This document shows positions 49,676-60,700 of a stretch of 64,000 nt of DNA, in pieces. Source of the DNA: Brachionus rotundiformis. Taxonomy: Eukaryota; Rotifera; Eurotatoria; Ploima; Brachionidae. The notes under the pieces were generated by a model. It searched no databases and was not told the origin of the DNA. It worked only from the letters and a program-made list of their open reading frames with translations. The DNA is taken from contig JAESIW010000137.1 in the NCBI GenBank assembly GCA_016802295.1, positions 5,892,146 through 5,956,145 of the forward strand, read 5' to 3'. The position numbers and the translations under genes were made by a program. Positions within the stretch are counted from its first letter, which is position 1. Each line of letters opens with the position of its first letter.

Positions 49676-49828
49676 CTATTTATTTTCTTGTCTAGAATTT
49701 GTGTTTCTTTGAGGAATTATTTTGCTAAGACGTTTTACCAGCAAATAATCTTTCTTTTGTGATACCAATCCATCTTTAATTCCAAATTCTGTAATTTTTT
49801 TGATTTTTTTTGTTGCGAACAACAGCAT
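49676..49828 (-). CDS. Small basic ORF convergent to RACK1
   Basis: A 50-codon minus-strand frame starting MLLFATKKIKKITEFGIKDG and ending SRQENK. It is strongly basic, has a lower A/T content than its flanks and follows a 3' splice site (CATAACAG) 9 bases upstream, with the frame open back to that site. It may be a small gene or the last exon of a larger one. It would be tail-to-tail with RACK1, 73 bp apart. Not recognised; not in the usual frame list because of its size. Confidence 0.35.
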   Translation of the reverse strand: MLLFATKKIKKITEFGIKDGLVSQKKDYLLVKRLSKIIPQRNTNSRQENK

Positions 49829-50186
49829 TTTATGGTTCTGTTATGAGGAAATGAATTAAGATTTGAAAAAGTGTAATTTCATTATCTTGAAATGCTAAAT
49901 AAAGCTTTTTAAAAATTTCACTTAAATTTTTTTATTTTATCAAATTAATTTTGGATAAAATCTTCAAATCAGGCTAGTTAATTTTACCAAAAAAAGATCG
50001 CTACAAGGATTTTTTTCTGTTAAATTACTTCCTGTAATTTCTGTAACACCAATATAACAATGCATTTATTTCAAGTAAAAAGAAATTGTTCTAAGATTAT
50101 TTTCGGAAATATATTTGAAATACAAAAAAAGTTAAACTTGTGATTGTAATTATTATAAAAGAATTTTCTTTAGTTATAAATAAAGT
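49829..50186. other. AT-rich stretch
   Basis: About 360 bp with no feature I can name, between the small basic frame and the WD40 relic. Confidence 0.4.
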
Positions 50187-50310
50187 AAATAAATCAGGAA
50201 TTACTACATCATTTGATAAAACACCAAATATGAACGGACTGAAATACGTAAACTCGATTATTCTGCATGAAGAAAGCCAATGTTTTGGGAAAATAGAAGA
50301 GGCATTCGAG
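50187..50310 (-). pseudogene. Truncated relic of the secreted Cys-rich/WD40 gene
   Basis: Two pieces of the gene at 54902-56274 are recognisable, in the same order and on the same strand. The stretch at about 50190-50242 nearly repeats 55570-55620 (shared word TTTGATAAAACACCAAATAT; protein SPFIFGVLSN against NPFIFGVLSN). The stretch at about 50252-50305 nearly repeats 56170-56222 (protein SSIFPKHWLSSCRI against ASIFPKYWLSSCRI). The approximately 550 bp between them, including the intron, are missing. Partial duplication with internal deletion explains this. It cannot make the full protein. Confidence 0.8.
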
Positions 50311-51189
50311 TCAACAATTTTCAATTCATTCAATTCTCTCGTTAAAACCATTTCGGGCAACTTGCTTTGACCTTAATTAAATATTCTAAATTAAAAACAC
50401 TGGTGCTGGTCTTGTTAGTCCTAAATGCAACTTTTCCAACCCATGCTTTTTTTCTATACAGTATAATTGCCAAAATATGAAAAATTAATCTTGACTTGGA
50501 ATTTTATAGGTATAAAATTGGAAAATTCTACATTCAATGATTTGTATTAAGTTAATTTTTCAAAAAAACTAATTTTCATTATTAGTATAATACTCACTTC
50601 CTTTTAAAGTGCTTAGTAAAATAAAGCAATGTATATTGTCTTACTAGGGTCTGTAGTGCTTTGGTATATTTATGCTATATTTTAATCGCATTACTAGACC
50701 AAGAAAATATTTTCAAATATTATTTTCCATATAATAAGGACAAGTGCACGAAACATTTTTCCTTTTTTCATTTGAGCCATCATCTGGCATTGCTACGTGC
50801 CAAACTTATTTATTATTAAGCAATACACCGAGGGCTTAGAATAGAAATGTATTACATGCAAGATTGGTATAATTAAGAATTAATAATACCATCATCCTTT
50901 ATTTTCAATTTTCCATAAGAAGATTAGGTTGTAGCTAGGCATAAAAAAGAGTTGTTTTATCTTTTTATTGTATTCATTCTCAATTTTTTTCATAAAATTC
51001 AGCACTTTATACTTTCATGTTATCAATTTTTCACAGGTTTTTCAAATAAATTGTGAAAATGAACTGTGATTTTTAATAAGAATAAAAAAAATTCTGTATT
51101 AAAGATACAGTATGTGTTTTCTCAATTAATAATAGATGATGATTTAAAAATTTTTTTGCTTAAGTATAAGACCACGACAAACAGTTTTT
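50311..51189. other. AT-rich stretch upstream of LINE remnants
   Basis: About 0.9 kb without open frames or motifs. The boundary with the LINE remnants is approximate. Confidence 0.4.
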
Positions 51190-51750
51190 AGTAGTGATAG
51201 TAGTAGCGGTGTGGAAATACTTATTCAATTTGTTCTTGAGCGAGTTTACTCTGGGTAAGTTGATGAAATTATTTTGTAGGCAGTTCCAGATTTATTCAGT
51301 TCTGCTTTTGAAAAAGTTATGTCTTGCATCACAGCACCTAACTATTTCACATCTTAAATGGTCTCTGTGACATCCACGTGGTTCTGAGCATATAAGTTTT
51401 GCATACCAGTTTCAAGATTTGATGCGAATTTGTATTTTTGAATTATGTTCTCTCAGGTACGACTTTTCTTTTCACCATTCCTCATCAATAGCACTCATCG
51501 ATAAACTGTTCCATAATTTTTCACAGCGATTTGTTAAGAAATTCTATCTTACTGAGCCTCTGCGATTTATTTCTCTGATCAATCTATTGTCATGTGGTAT
51601 TGGTTCTTGGTTTTTAGACTACAAGCAAAATTGATACCATTTAATAGCGATGCTTTTTCAAAACCATTTATAATTTTGTATATTTGAATTAAGTCTCCTC
51701 TTAAACGACCTTTTTCAAGACTCATAAGATTTAAGTATTTCAATCTGTCT
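51190..51750 (-). mobile_element. Decayed non-LTR retrotransposon 3' ends (two partial copies)
   Basis: Minus-strand translation, crossing several stops and frameshifts, shows the C-terminal part of a CR1/Jockey-type reverse transcriptase protein. The first piece has LRGDLIQIYKIINGF and then NFLTNRCEKLWNSLS. A second piece downstream again has the closing pattern: RGCHRDHLRCEIVR, then a phenylalanine-rich FFKSR, an IWN and a final SLKNKLNKYF. Having the same terminal module twice means two truncated copies lie in a row, or one was duplicated. Both are dead. Confidence 0.7.
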
Positions 51751-52230
51751 TATAATAATAATAAGGGGTCCTTTATCCTCATCTGTTTGAGGTTAGGGAC
51801 GAGATTTTAATGCGCCATTTCTTGCAATTCTTCGACTCATTCACCCATTTGACCAGACAATTCCAGCTCTCTCACAGTCCTCTTTTAAGCAATCTGTCCA
51901 CTCTCTTTCTGGTCTTCCTCTTCCACGCTTTCCTCTCGAAATATCACCAAATAGAACAATCTTTGGTAAACGTGTGTCCAACATTCGTCGTACATGTCCT
52001 GCCCATCTTAGCCTTATTGTTCTGACGATTTTATCAAGCGAGACAGTCTTTGTTTGATTGTAGAGTTTTTGTCCTGTCAATTCAATTCTTTGAGGACCTA
52101 CTATCTGCATCAAGCGTCTTTTGAGAAGACTACTTAGTTTTTGATAGTCAGAAGGACTGCATGTCCACGACTCTGCACCGTACATTGTAGTTGCCTTTGC
52201 TGTAGCTAAATAAATCTTACTTTTTATTCG
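51751..52230 (-). mobile_element. 5'-truncated LINE fragment with (TTA)n tail
   Basis: An open minus-strand frame (ATG at 52185, open upstream to about 52230) carries the end of a LINE endonuclease/reverse transcriptase: MYGAESWTCS, LKRRLMQIVGPQR, RWAGHVRRMLDTRLPK and a basic GKRGRGRPEREW. These motifs are typical of the C-terminus of RTE/R1-like and related elements. The frame ends at 51841. About 75 bp of 3' UTR follow and finish in a (TTA)n run (51751-51764), the usual LINE tail. The 5' side is cut off, as in abortive insertion. The intact frame suggests a fairly young insertion. Confidence 0.82.
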
Positions 52231-52436
52231 TTAACTAATAATAATATAATATAAATAAATATAATCTTTCTTCATAAGACTTTTCGGCACTATATCATAT
52301 TATAGAAAATTTCTTTATAATAATTACGTAAGCTATTTTGAAAGATAGTATTGTAATGATGATATTAAAATTTGCATTATTTTACAATTGTAACTATGGA
52401 TAAAAACTCAAAAAATTTAAATTTGAATACAAATTA

Positions 52437-52793
52437 TCAATCTAAATAACAAGGGTCTAAATAAGTAATAGCCTTGAATATATCATCGTTAAACAAATAA
52501 ATATATCTCTTTTTGATTGATTTAATAAGAACATTTTTAATGATCTCAACTTTAGCATCCAAAAATATCATTGAATCAAATTCTTGGTAAACAACAAAAT
52601 TGTATACAACTGGAAATAAATGATTTATTGAAACGGTTTTTCTTGTTGATAATACAGTTGTTAGATCTTTTAGTGGTTGTAAAACATTACACAATTCCTC
52701 TATAAAACCAAATTCATGATCATTCGGAACGTAATCACTCACACTGGCGAAAATGGCATTAGTCTCTTTCGCAAGATGTTTGATCACATCCAA
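52437..52793 (-). mobile_element. hAT-family transposase fragment
   Basis: A 118-residue frame resembling the central/C-terminal region of hAT (BED-finger type) transposases: LCNVLQPLKDLTTVLS is the usual "L.P....T..LS" block, and KAITYLDPCYLD matches the "..A..LDPR" block. The dimerisation domain and the N-terminal zinc finger are absent. No terminal inverted repeats were seen. It is a fragment, not an active gene. Confidence 0.65.
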
Positions 52794-53223
52794 ATGTAAA
52801 TAAGTTGGCCAAACACTTGAAAAATGAGCAGCATCTTACAGATGTTCTAACTGAACAAATTAATAGCGGGATAGTTTATCCACGTGAAAAATCAGAAATT
52901 AAAAAAGATGAAATGAAATTATGTAAATTGTTTTTTTACAGATTAATTAATACAGGTAAATTTCGATGATCTTTTTCTATAAAATGAGTTTCTATAAAAT
53001 GATTTTTCTTTTCAATAAAATTTTCTACAAAAATTTTTTCTATAAAATGAATAAGTCCCGATATTTCTAGGAAAGTCAGTAAGTTCTGTCTTAATATCCA
53101 TTTTTTTAAATACGGTTCCAGATAACAATAATTAAAAAGTGAATTTTCAGTAATGGTAATAAAAGAAACTTGAATAAAAATTTTATTTCTTTAAAATTTT
53201 GAAATCAAATTAGATGATTATTC
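52794..53223. other. Spacer between hAT fragment and WD40 gene
   Basis: About 430 bp. The part next to the transposase may be its decayed upstream end. The interval 52970-53060 has repeated words like TTTCTATAAAATGA, a short imperfect tandem repeat. Confidence 0.4.
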
Positions 53224-54565
53224 TCAAGACCAAATATAAATTTCAGACATAGAGGCCGTTATTAAGCGTCCACTCATGGTAAACAACATTTGTTGAATAG
53301 AAGACCGGTGGTTGTTAATGCTCAATTTTTCAGTACCATCATTCGGATTCCAAATTTTCATTAACCCATCATATGATCCACTAATTAACTCTCCATTTTC
53401 CAGAACTTGTAAACAATCATTATTGCATATCAAGTTATTGTGGCCTGACAAAAATCTAATCAGCTCTCCTGTTTCTTTATTCCATATTTCGATATTTTTA
53501 TTCTGCAAGCCAGCTACTATTTGACCATTTTTTAAGTAATTTATTGAAAAAACTGATGAGCCATGGTTGAAATTTCTTAAAAGTATTCCATTTGTTGGAT
53601 CCCATATTTTAGTTGTTCCATCACCAGAACAGCTAGCTAAATTTCCATCCGGAAGCTGAATTAACTGATTAACAGGTTTTTTGTGGCCAACAAGTCTTTT
53701 TTTAAGAAATCCGGTCCTAGAATCCCTTATAACAACGTCATAATTAAGACCATACTGACCAATAGCTAGGTCATCATTTTTCAAAATCAATAATGACTCA
53801 AATGTCTCGCTAGTTGGCATAATTCTCTTGATTGATTCATTATCTGTAACTGATAAATCCCATACCAGAAAAGTCTTATTGCTTGCATAGCCAATAATTA
53901 AATCGTTGTTCGACAAAATTCCGAATACTGCTGGTTTCTCGTAAGCACTGCTTAAAATTCTGGTTACATGCCCTCTATTGGTATCCCAAACTTGGACCTC
54001 ATAGCCGTTTGAACCTCTTAGTAAATTTCCATTAGGCAGCGAAAAAATTCGAAAAAAACCATCATAAACTGGTACTCTTAGCCTAATACTGCCATTAAAT
54101 GTGTTTCCTTGTGAGGTCGGAGGTGTTGTATGTCTTAATTAAAAAGTTAATTAATCAAGATAACTTGATAAGATAATGAAAATACTGAATATTTGAAGTG
54201 CATTTACAAATCTGTATATTTTCATAAGGGATACAATCTCCAGTAGAGTAATAATTTCCCCTGCAAAATATTTCACATACTTTAACCTGTAATGGACTAT
54301 AAATATCACATAACGGATAACTTTGTCCATTTATGATTTCTAAATGGTCTTTTTCAAATATTTCCTGGGAACAAATCCAACATTCAGGTTTGCTGCTAAT
54401 GCAATTTTTGCAATTAGTTTCACTAAAGCAATCAAGACAAGAATTTAGCGTGGATAAACAGTTGTATGCTTGGCAAGATTGAATCCAATGTTTTGTATTA
54501 TTCAGAGATTTTACCGAACAAATAAAATTTAAAAATGAGAAGATAAAGAAATGTAAAATTAACAT
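53224..54565 (-). CDS. Secreted Cys-rich plus WD40 propeller protein, copy A
   Basis: Two exons, 54565-54186 and 54133-53224, with a 52-bp intron in phase 2, give 429 residues. Exon 1 encodes a signal peptide (MLILHFFIFSFLNFICS) and a Cys-rich module with CLDCFSETNCKNC, CWICSQEIF and VCEIFCRGNYYSTGDC. Exon 2 encodes about seven WD40 blades, such as LPNGNLLRGSNGYEVQVWD, GDGTTKIWDPTNG and GSYDGLMKIWNPNDG. Splicing joins NIQ to HTTPPTS, a Thr/Pro linker. WD40 propellers are overwhelmingly intracellular, so a secreted one is unusual. Neighbouring copy B has the same plan and intron position. The role is unknown; a binding or structural role outside the cell is a guess. A frame beginning inside exon 2 at 53916 is only the tail of this gene. 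Confidence 0.85.
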
Positions 54566-54901
54566 TGTTGTTAGTTTTGTTTTATTGTAAAAAATCCATT
54601 TAGCTTTTTATTTAATATTAAAAATTTGTTTTTTTCTCATCAATATTTTATATTTTTTGGTATGTAATTTTAGCAAATATTTTTATAATGATCTAAAAAT
54701 CTTTATACAAATTTTGAAATTAATGTTAAAAAAAGTACTTAAATTTTGAATATTAATGTTATCAAAAGTAATGAAATCTAAAATAAACCCTAACTCTATT
54801 TTTGTTTTCAGTTATTGAATCTCTTAGTATAAAAAATAAAAATAAAGATAATTTTAATTTATGTATTGATAAAAATCTGAATCAAACATTTAATTAAATT
54901 T

Positions 54902-56274
54902 TTAACTCCAAATAATGATTTCTGTATTTGATGAACTAATTAGAGTTCCATCTTTTGAGAATGACAATTGTCTAATATCGGTCTTATGATTTGTGATAAT
55001 AAAAATATTGGTAGCATCATAAGGATTCCATAATCTAATTGTTTTATCAAAAGATCCGCTTATCAAATTGTTATTGTATAAAGTAAACAAGCAATCAAAA
55101 TTACATATCGCACCACCATGGGCTCTAATAATTCTATTTTTATCACCTGTGTCTAAATTCCATATTTTAATAAGACCTTCGGCTACACCTGAAGCCAAAT
55201 TTCCATTTTTCAGCATTGAAATAGTCTGCACAGGCGTTGAATGGATCAATGTTCTTATGAGTGTTCCACTAATTGGATCCCATATTCTGACTGACTTGTC
55301 CGATGAGCAGCTAGCCAAGTCACCGTTCGGCATTGAAATTATCTGATGAACTATTCCACTATGACCAACCAGTCTTTTTTTATTGAATCCAGTGTAAGAA
55401 TCTTTTATTACAATATCATAATTCGGACCATGTTGTCCAATTGCTAAATCATCATTTCTCAAAACTAATAAACATTGAAATGATTCAGTTGTTTGAATTA
55501 TTCTTCTCAATGGATCATCATTTGTTATTTTTAAATTCCAAACAATCAGTGTTTTATTTGCCAAAAAACCAGAAATTACATCACCATTTGATAAAACACC
55601 AAATATGAACGGATTGAAAAAAGCACTTGTTAAATTTTTTACCACTGTTCCTCTCGATGTATCCCATACCTCAATTTTAGGTCCATTAGAACCTCTTAGA
55701 AAGTTTCCATCGGGCAATGGGAAGATTCTCTGAAAACCATCTAAAATGTCGATTCTTCTTTTAACCAAACCATTGAAAGTCAAAACAGGTTCTATTGGCT
55801 GACTAGGGCTTGTGGTAAACGACGGAGTTACACTGCTAATGAATATTGTAAAATTAATTAATTTGTTTAAATTGATATAATTGAGTTGTACCTAACTCCA
55901 TTGGAGCATTGGCAGACAGGTATACTGTTCAAAAGATCACAAGTACCACTCTGTTTATACTGACCTCTACAAAAAACTGAGCAAACAAGCACTTGCAATT
56001 GGTCATACTTATCACATATCAGATAATCCTCTCCTGCTATATTTTCAAGATCATCTCTCTTAAAAATATCTTCAGCACATTGCTGACAACCTGGTGATGT
56101 ACTTATACATGATTTACATTGGTTTTCGCCAGTGCATTTTAAACAGGAACTTAAACTCGCTTCACAATCATTAATTCTGCATGAAGATAACCAATATTTT
56201 GGGAAAATAGAAGCTTTAGATTCTATTTTAGGAACGGAAAAGAATAAGAAGCAAAAAATTATCTTTATTTTCAT
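54902..56274 (-). CDS. Secreted Cys-rich plus WD40 propeller protein, copy B
   Basis: Two exons, 56274-55892 and 55835-54902, with a 57-bp phase-2 intron, give 438 residues. Exon 1 has a signal peptide (MKIKIIFCFLFFSVPKIES), then a Cys-rich module: SCRINDCEASLSSCLKC, CKSCISTSPGCQQC and VCSVFCRGQYKQSGTC. Exon 2 begins with a Ser/Thr/Pro linker (VTPSFTTSPSQPIEP) and then a seven-blade WD40 propeller with SCSSDKSVRIWDPISG and SGSFDKTIRLWNPYD. Copy A, 336 bp downstream, is a tandem paralog, and a truncated third copy lies at 50187-50310. I know no named family with this architecture, though WD40 and the Cys pattern are clear. Confidence 0.87.
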
Positions 56275-56499
56275 TTTTGAATAGTTTTTTTTTTGTTTTA
56301 ATTTTCAAATTTATAAAATTTAATTAAACATTTGCTTGCGATCACAGGTTTGCAAAGAAGTTTACATATTTTTTATATAAATTGCCAACATCATTTGATT
56401 AGAATTAAAAAAACTCCTTTTAATTTAACAAAAAATAAAAGATAAACTTTTTGTGAAATAATTTAAAATAAAATATAAATATTTATTATAATCAAAAAA

Positions 56500-57475
56500 T
56501 CATCTAATAAGAACTAATAGTTCAAATATATTTTCGTTTTGAATTCCTTTAAGTCTTAAATAAATTTTTTCCGCATTAGTTGGTTTTTTAAGAAAGAAAC
56601 TACTATTTTGAATTTCTTTTAAATTTTCATTTATAATTTGATCAGATATCAGCCAACTAATACTAATTTCAGTTAAGCCTTTTAAATTAGCTGTTTCAAT
56701 TTCAATTAGATCATTTTCTTGAGATAAATTAAGCTGAAAATTTTTAATTTCGTTTCTTTCTGAGCCAAAGACTATTTTTTTATTTTGTACTAAAAACGCT
56801 GGTGCCATGCATGCTTTGATGGTGATATTATTTATTGAGCTTACAAGCTCTGAATAGTCAGAAACCAATTTTACATATTCTGAAGACGGTTTATCAGCAA
56901 TTTGTTCTAATTCATTTCGGTTAATTCCATTACCAACGCCTATGGAAAAAATTGACACATTAGATTTTCGTAAATTTTCTGCCGAGTTAAAAACATTGCT
57001 ACCAACATTGGTAAAGCCATCTGTAAATAGCAAAAAAACTCTTGGAGTCATTGATCTCTTAAACCGATTGAATATAACATTTGCCATTTTCAAAGCGTCT
57101 CCACTGGCAGTGGCTTGTTTTAAGTAGCGAATATTTCTAATTTTATTAATTAAGAAATCTTTGTTTTGATCAGATTCGATCAATGTAGAAACCGACTCAA
57201 CAAAATCTTAATTTTAATTTAATAAAAAATCCAACTTTTTTCAATATTTTACAGCTGTAATTTATAATTCCAACTTTGGCTTTTGAGGGTCCTATGTTTA
57301 GATTTGAGACCAATCTAATGACAGCTTGTTTAGCAAGATCAAAATTGGAAGTGCCTAAGCTTGATGATGAATCAATGCCTATGACCAAATCTAGAACACT
57401 GTTTTGGCAATCAGTAATCTGGGCATTAGATTGATTCAAAATTTGCAGTATCAAAAAAAAGACTAGCCTCCACAT
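56500..57475 (-). CDS. Secreted von Willebrand factor A domain protein (minus copy)
   Basis: Two exons, 57475-57253 and 57206-56500, with a 46-bp phase-1 intron, give 309 residues. A signal peptide (MWRLVFFLILQILNQSNA) precedes one vWA domain. The MIDAS metal site is intact: DSSSS at the first loop, a Thr near ATASGDAL and FTDG in the third loop. Next comes the usual helix with FSIGVGNGINRNELEQIA. The C-terminal third is a beta-rich tail with ISWLISDQIINENL that ends in LRLKGIQNENIFELLV. The plus-strand gene at 62124 is a paralog with the same first exon length. The vWA fold commonly mediates metal-dependent adhesion. Position in a row of secreted genes supports an extracellular role. Confidence 0.9.
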
Positions 57476-57769
57476 TTTTAATGTGAAATCAATTCAAAAT
57501 ATCAAATTTATTTAAATTCCTAAAAGAATAATATTGTGATGATAAATAAGATTTTATGTTCAAAAATAGCATATGTCAAATTCCAAAATAACTTGTTTTA
57601 TTTGAGAAAATAATTATTGAAAGTTATTTTTAATATTTTATTTTACAAGATTATTTTTTTCTTTTTTTTTAAAATGAATTTTTGAAATTTGATTTTTCAA
57701 TTAATCTAAAATAACTTAAAGCTTTTTTGAAATTTCTACTTAAAAAATCCAAATTAAAATTTAATTTTG

Positions 57770-60700
57770 CTAATCAAAAAAAGAAAATGCTTCAGAAATG
57801 GCACAATTCTGAAGCAAACCATTTATATAAATATTTTTAGCAAATACTTGACCATTAACAAAATTTGAAGCTTTATAATTGGAAATTTTGATAAAATTGG
57901 AATAAGGAGCCAGAATTGTTCCATTTATTTCTTCGTAATCGTCACTTTCTTCAAACACGATATCGCCATCACCTAAAAAGTTATAAATCACTTTATTTGA
58001 ACTAAGATTATTAGACAGATCGAATCGTATTTTGTGTCTATTTAAATAAGTTATATCCTTGTTTTGAAAATTAATAACCACTATAGACTCTTCAGGTACA
58101 TTCAATATTATCTCTTTGTTCTCAAATAGCTTTGGATTATTAAAAAAGAAAACATTATAGATAAGCTCGCTGGCCTTTAGCTCGATTCTTTTCACATTCT
58201 CCATTTCAAATTTTGTGTCATCTATTGAATTTATCGAAAGATAATTAGTTGATTTCATTGAACATGTTGCGTCCAGATAATTGTTTAAAGAAAAATCTTG
58301 GCTTAAATTAGGCACATTCTCCAGACATTTTAACTCACTGGGACCTTTGTTAATATTTTGTATGGAATTATTTAGATAGTTCGATAATTCTACTAATTGT
58401 GTATAGGCTTTATCAAAATCAAAATCACTTAATGACTTGATAGAGCCATGAACCATAGTGTCTTCGATAGAAATTTTTTTTCCGCTCAGAGCAGTCCATT
58501 TTTGCTTTTTTATACACTTTTCTTCAAAGTCTTCGTCATTACCAATTGACGAATTAACCAAGACTAATTTTTCTCTAGAAGCAATCGGACCATAGATAAA
58601 ACTATTTTCTATTCTAGTTTCATTGAATGAAAATAAAATAAAATATCTAAAATTATTATCAAGATCATTTTTAAAAGAGTTTTTGATTGTTATCTTTTGA
58701 ATTTCTTTATGCATGTTACCGCATGTGTCTTGTGTTTTCCAAACTCTGGTTATCAAACGTTGACCATTTTCGGTAATGTTAGCCGAGTCAACATATGAAA
58801 GAGTGGATGCGCCATGACCACATCCATCATAGACACGCGCATTACCTAAATTTTGAGTACCATATGGCTCGAAAAAGTCAATTGTTTTATCACCAGGCAT
58901 AAATGAAAAAAATGGAGGATATTTATCTTCAATGTATACTTTCTGAAATCGTGATTCAAATAAAGAGCTCTCACAACCTATTACCTCAACAACCCATTTA
59001 CGAAAAATAGATTCCGAGCATGTGTTGTTGATTAATAGGTCATCGTATTTCAAATTGGTTCGGACATTTCGGCACCCAGAGTCTGTTTCAGGCAGTTTAA
59101 ACTTTTCTAAATTGTCAACAATATTTTTGTTCTCATCACATGACAAGACCAAATTGGTGGGAAATGTTTTAAAAAAAGGCTTTATTGGCAGAATCACAGC
59201 ATCCTCGAATACTTCGTTTGATTTTTGACCACATCCATCAAATATAAAGCGAGTGAAGCGGCATGATGTAGCGCCACAAACACTCTCATGTTGTGTGCAA
59301 TTAGCTATATCCTGATACTCGATATTATGTGAACATTTTGTATAAACTTGGTCTATTGTTACTTTGCTAAGCATTTTTCTAATTTCCTCAAGAAATTTAT
59401 CATTATCTTGATTGTAGTATTGATGAATTTTTGGATGGTTGCAATACAAAATTGGATTATTTGGCGAGTCTAGTTTTATCAAAGGTGGGTTCATTCCATA
59501 AACAGACATCAAATCATCTGTTATTCCAACATTATCACCTAAAACAGCTTTAAACAAAAGACCATCTTCTCTAACCAATGTTGTAAAATAATTTTCCACG
59601 CTTGCATCTAGTGATGTCTGATTGGAAAAATCCAAATTGGTCGATGACTCAAAAGCAACTCTATCACTATCTTTGCCTTTGGTCACATTTGACAAGCGTG
59701 TAGTATTTACCACAATTAGAATGGATAAATTCAAATTTTGGCCATTTGAATACACCTGGCTGCTATCGATGTCTATGTCTGAATTATCGAAGGGTTGATA
59801 TGATTCGTAATCATCAAAATTTTGCTTAATTTCATCAATTTTTATTTTTCCTTGTTTAAATGGGTATTCTTTTTCATCAATTATAAAATCAGTCTCATTA
59901 AAAGGGTCTCTTTGAAGCAGAATCTCTTCTAAAGCAAACCGTAATCCAATGTTAAGGTAGATGTTTAAATCGTTTATTCTTTCCTTCCAATTTGCCAATT
60001 CATATTTCTTTTTTGCTTCTTCTAATGTTCCTCTCACTTTTTCCATACATGGTTCATACACAAAAACTTCTTCCATGTATTCACAAACTTTATTAAAATT
60101 TGTACACGATAGAAAAAAATTTTCATATATTGGACAATTAAAATCATTATTAAAAAGCTTTTTATAAATATTTTTGGTTTTTTTGTAAAGGGCGTTGGTT
60201 TTCTCAAATTTTTTAATTAAATCTGTTATGTCGCATGGTGGATTAGGACAAAATGGAGATATCAAATTACTGGCATATTGACGGTCATTTTCTATATATT
60301 TCATATTAGCTATCCAAATTGTGACCAATTTTAGTATGAAATCATCCAATGATTTGGTTAAACGTTTACTCAGCATGTTTTTGTTTACTCTAAGCGAAAC
60401 TTTAGAAATTTTTTTATCTATTTTTACAATTTTTTCGCCTGAAATTAGCCAATTTGATGGGGATAAAATCTCAAAATTAAATTGGTCAACATTTTTGGAT
60501 GCATAATCACTTTTACAGGACCATTCAGTTAGACTATCACCAATTTTCCATTTACAGTTAGCAATAAAATCAGAGAAAATAGCTTGTGACAAAAAGCTTG
60601 CATAAAAGGATTCACCAATTATTGGACTTGGCATCAAAACAAAGCCTTCAAGATGACTAGTAATTACAAACTGAATGTTCTTCATTAAAGGAATATTGAT

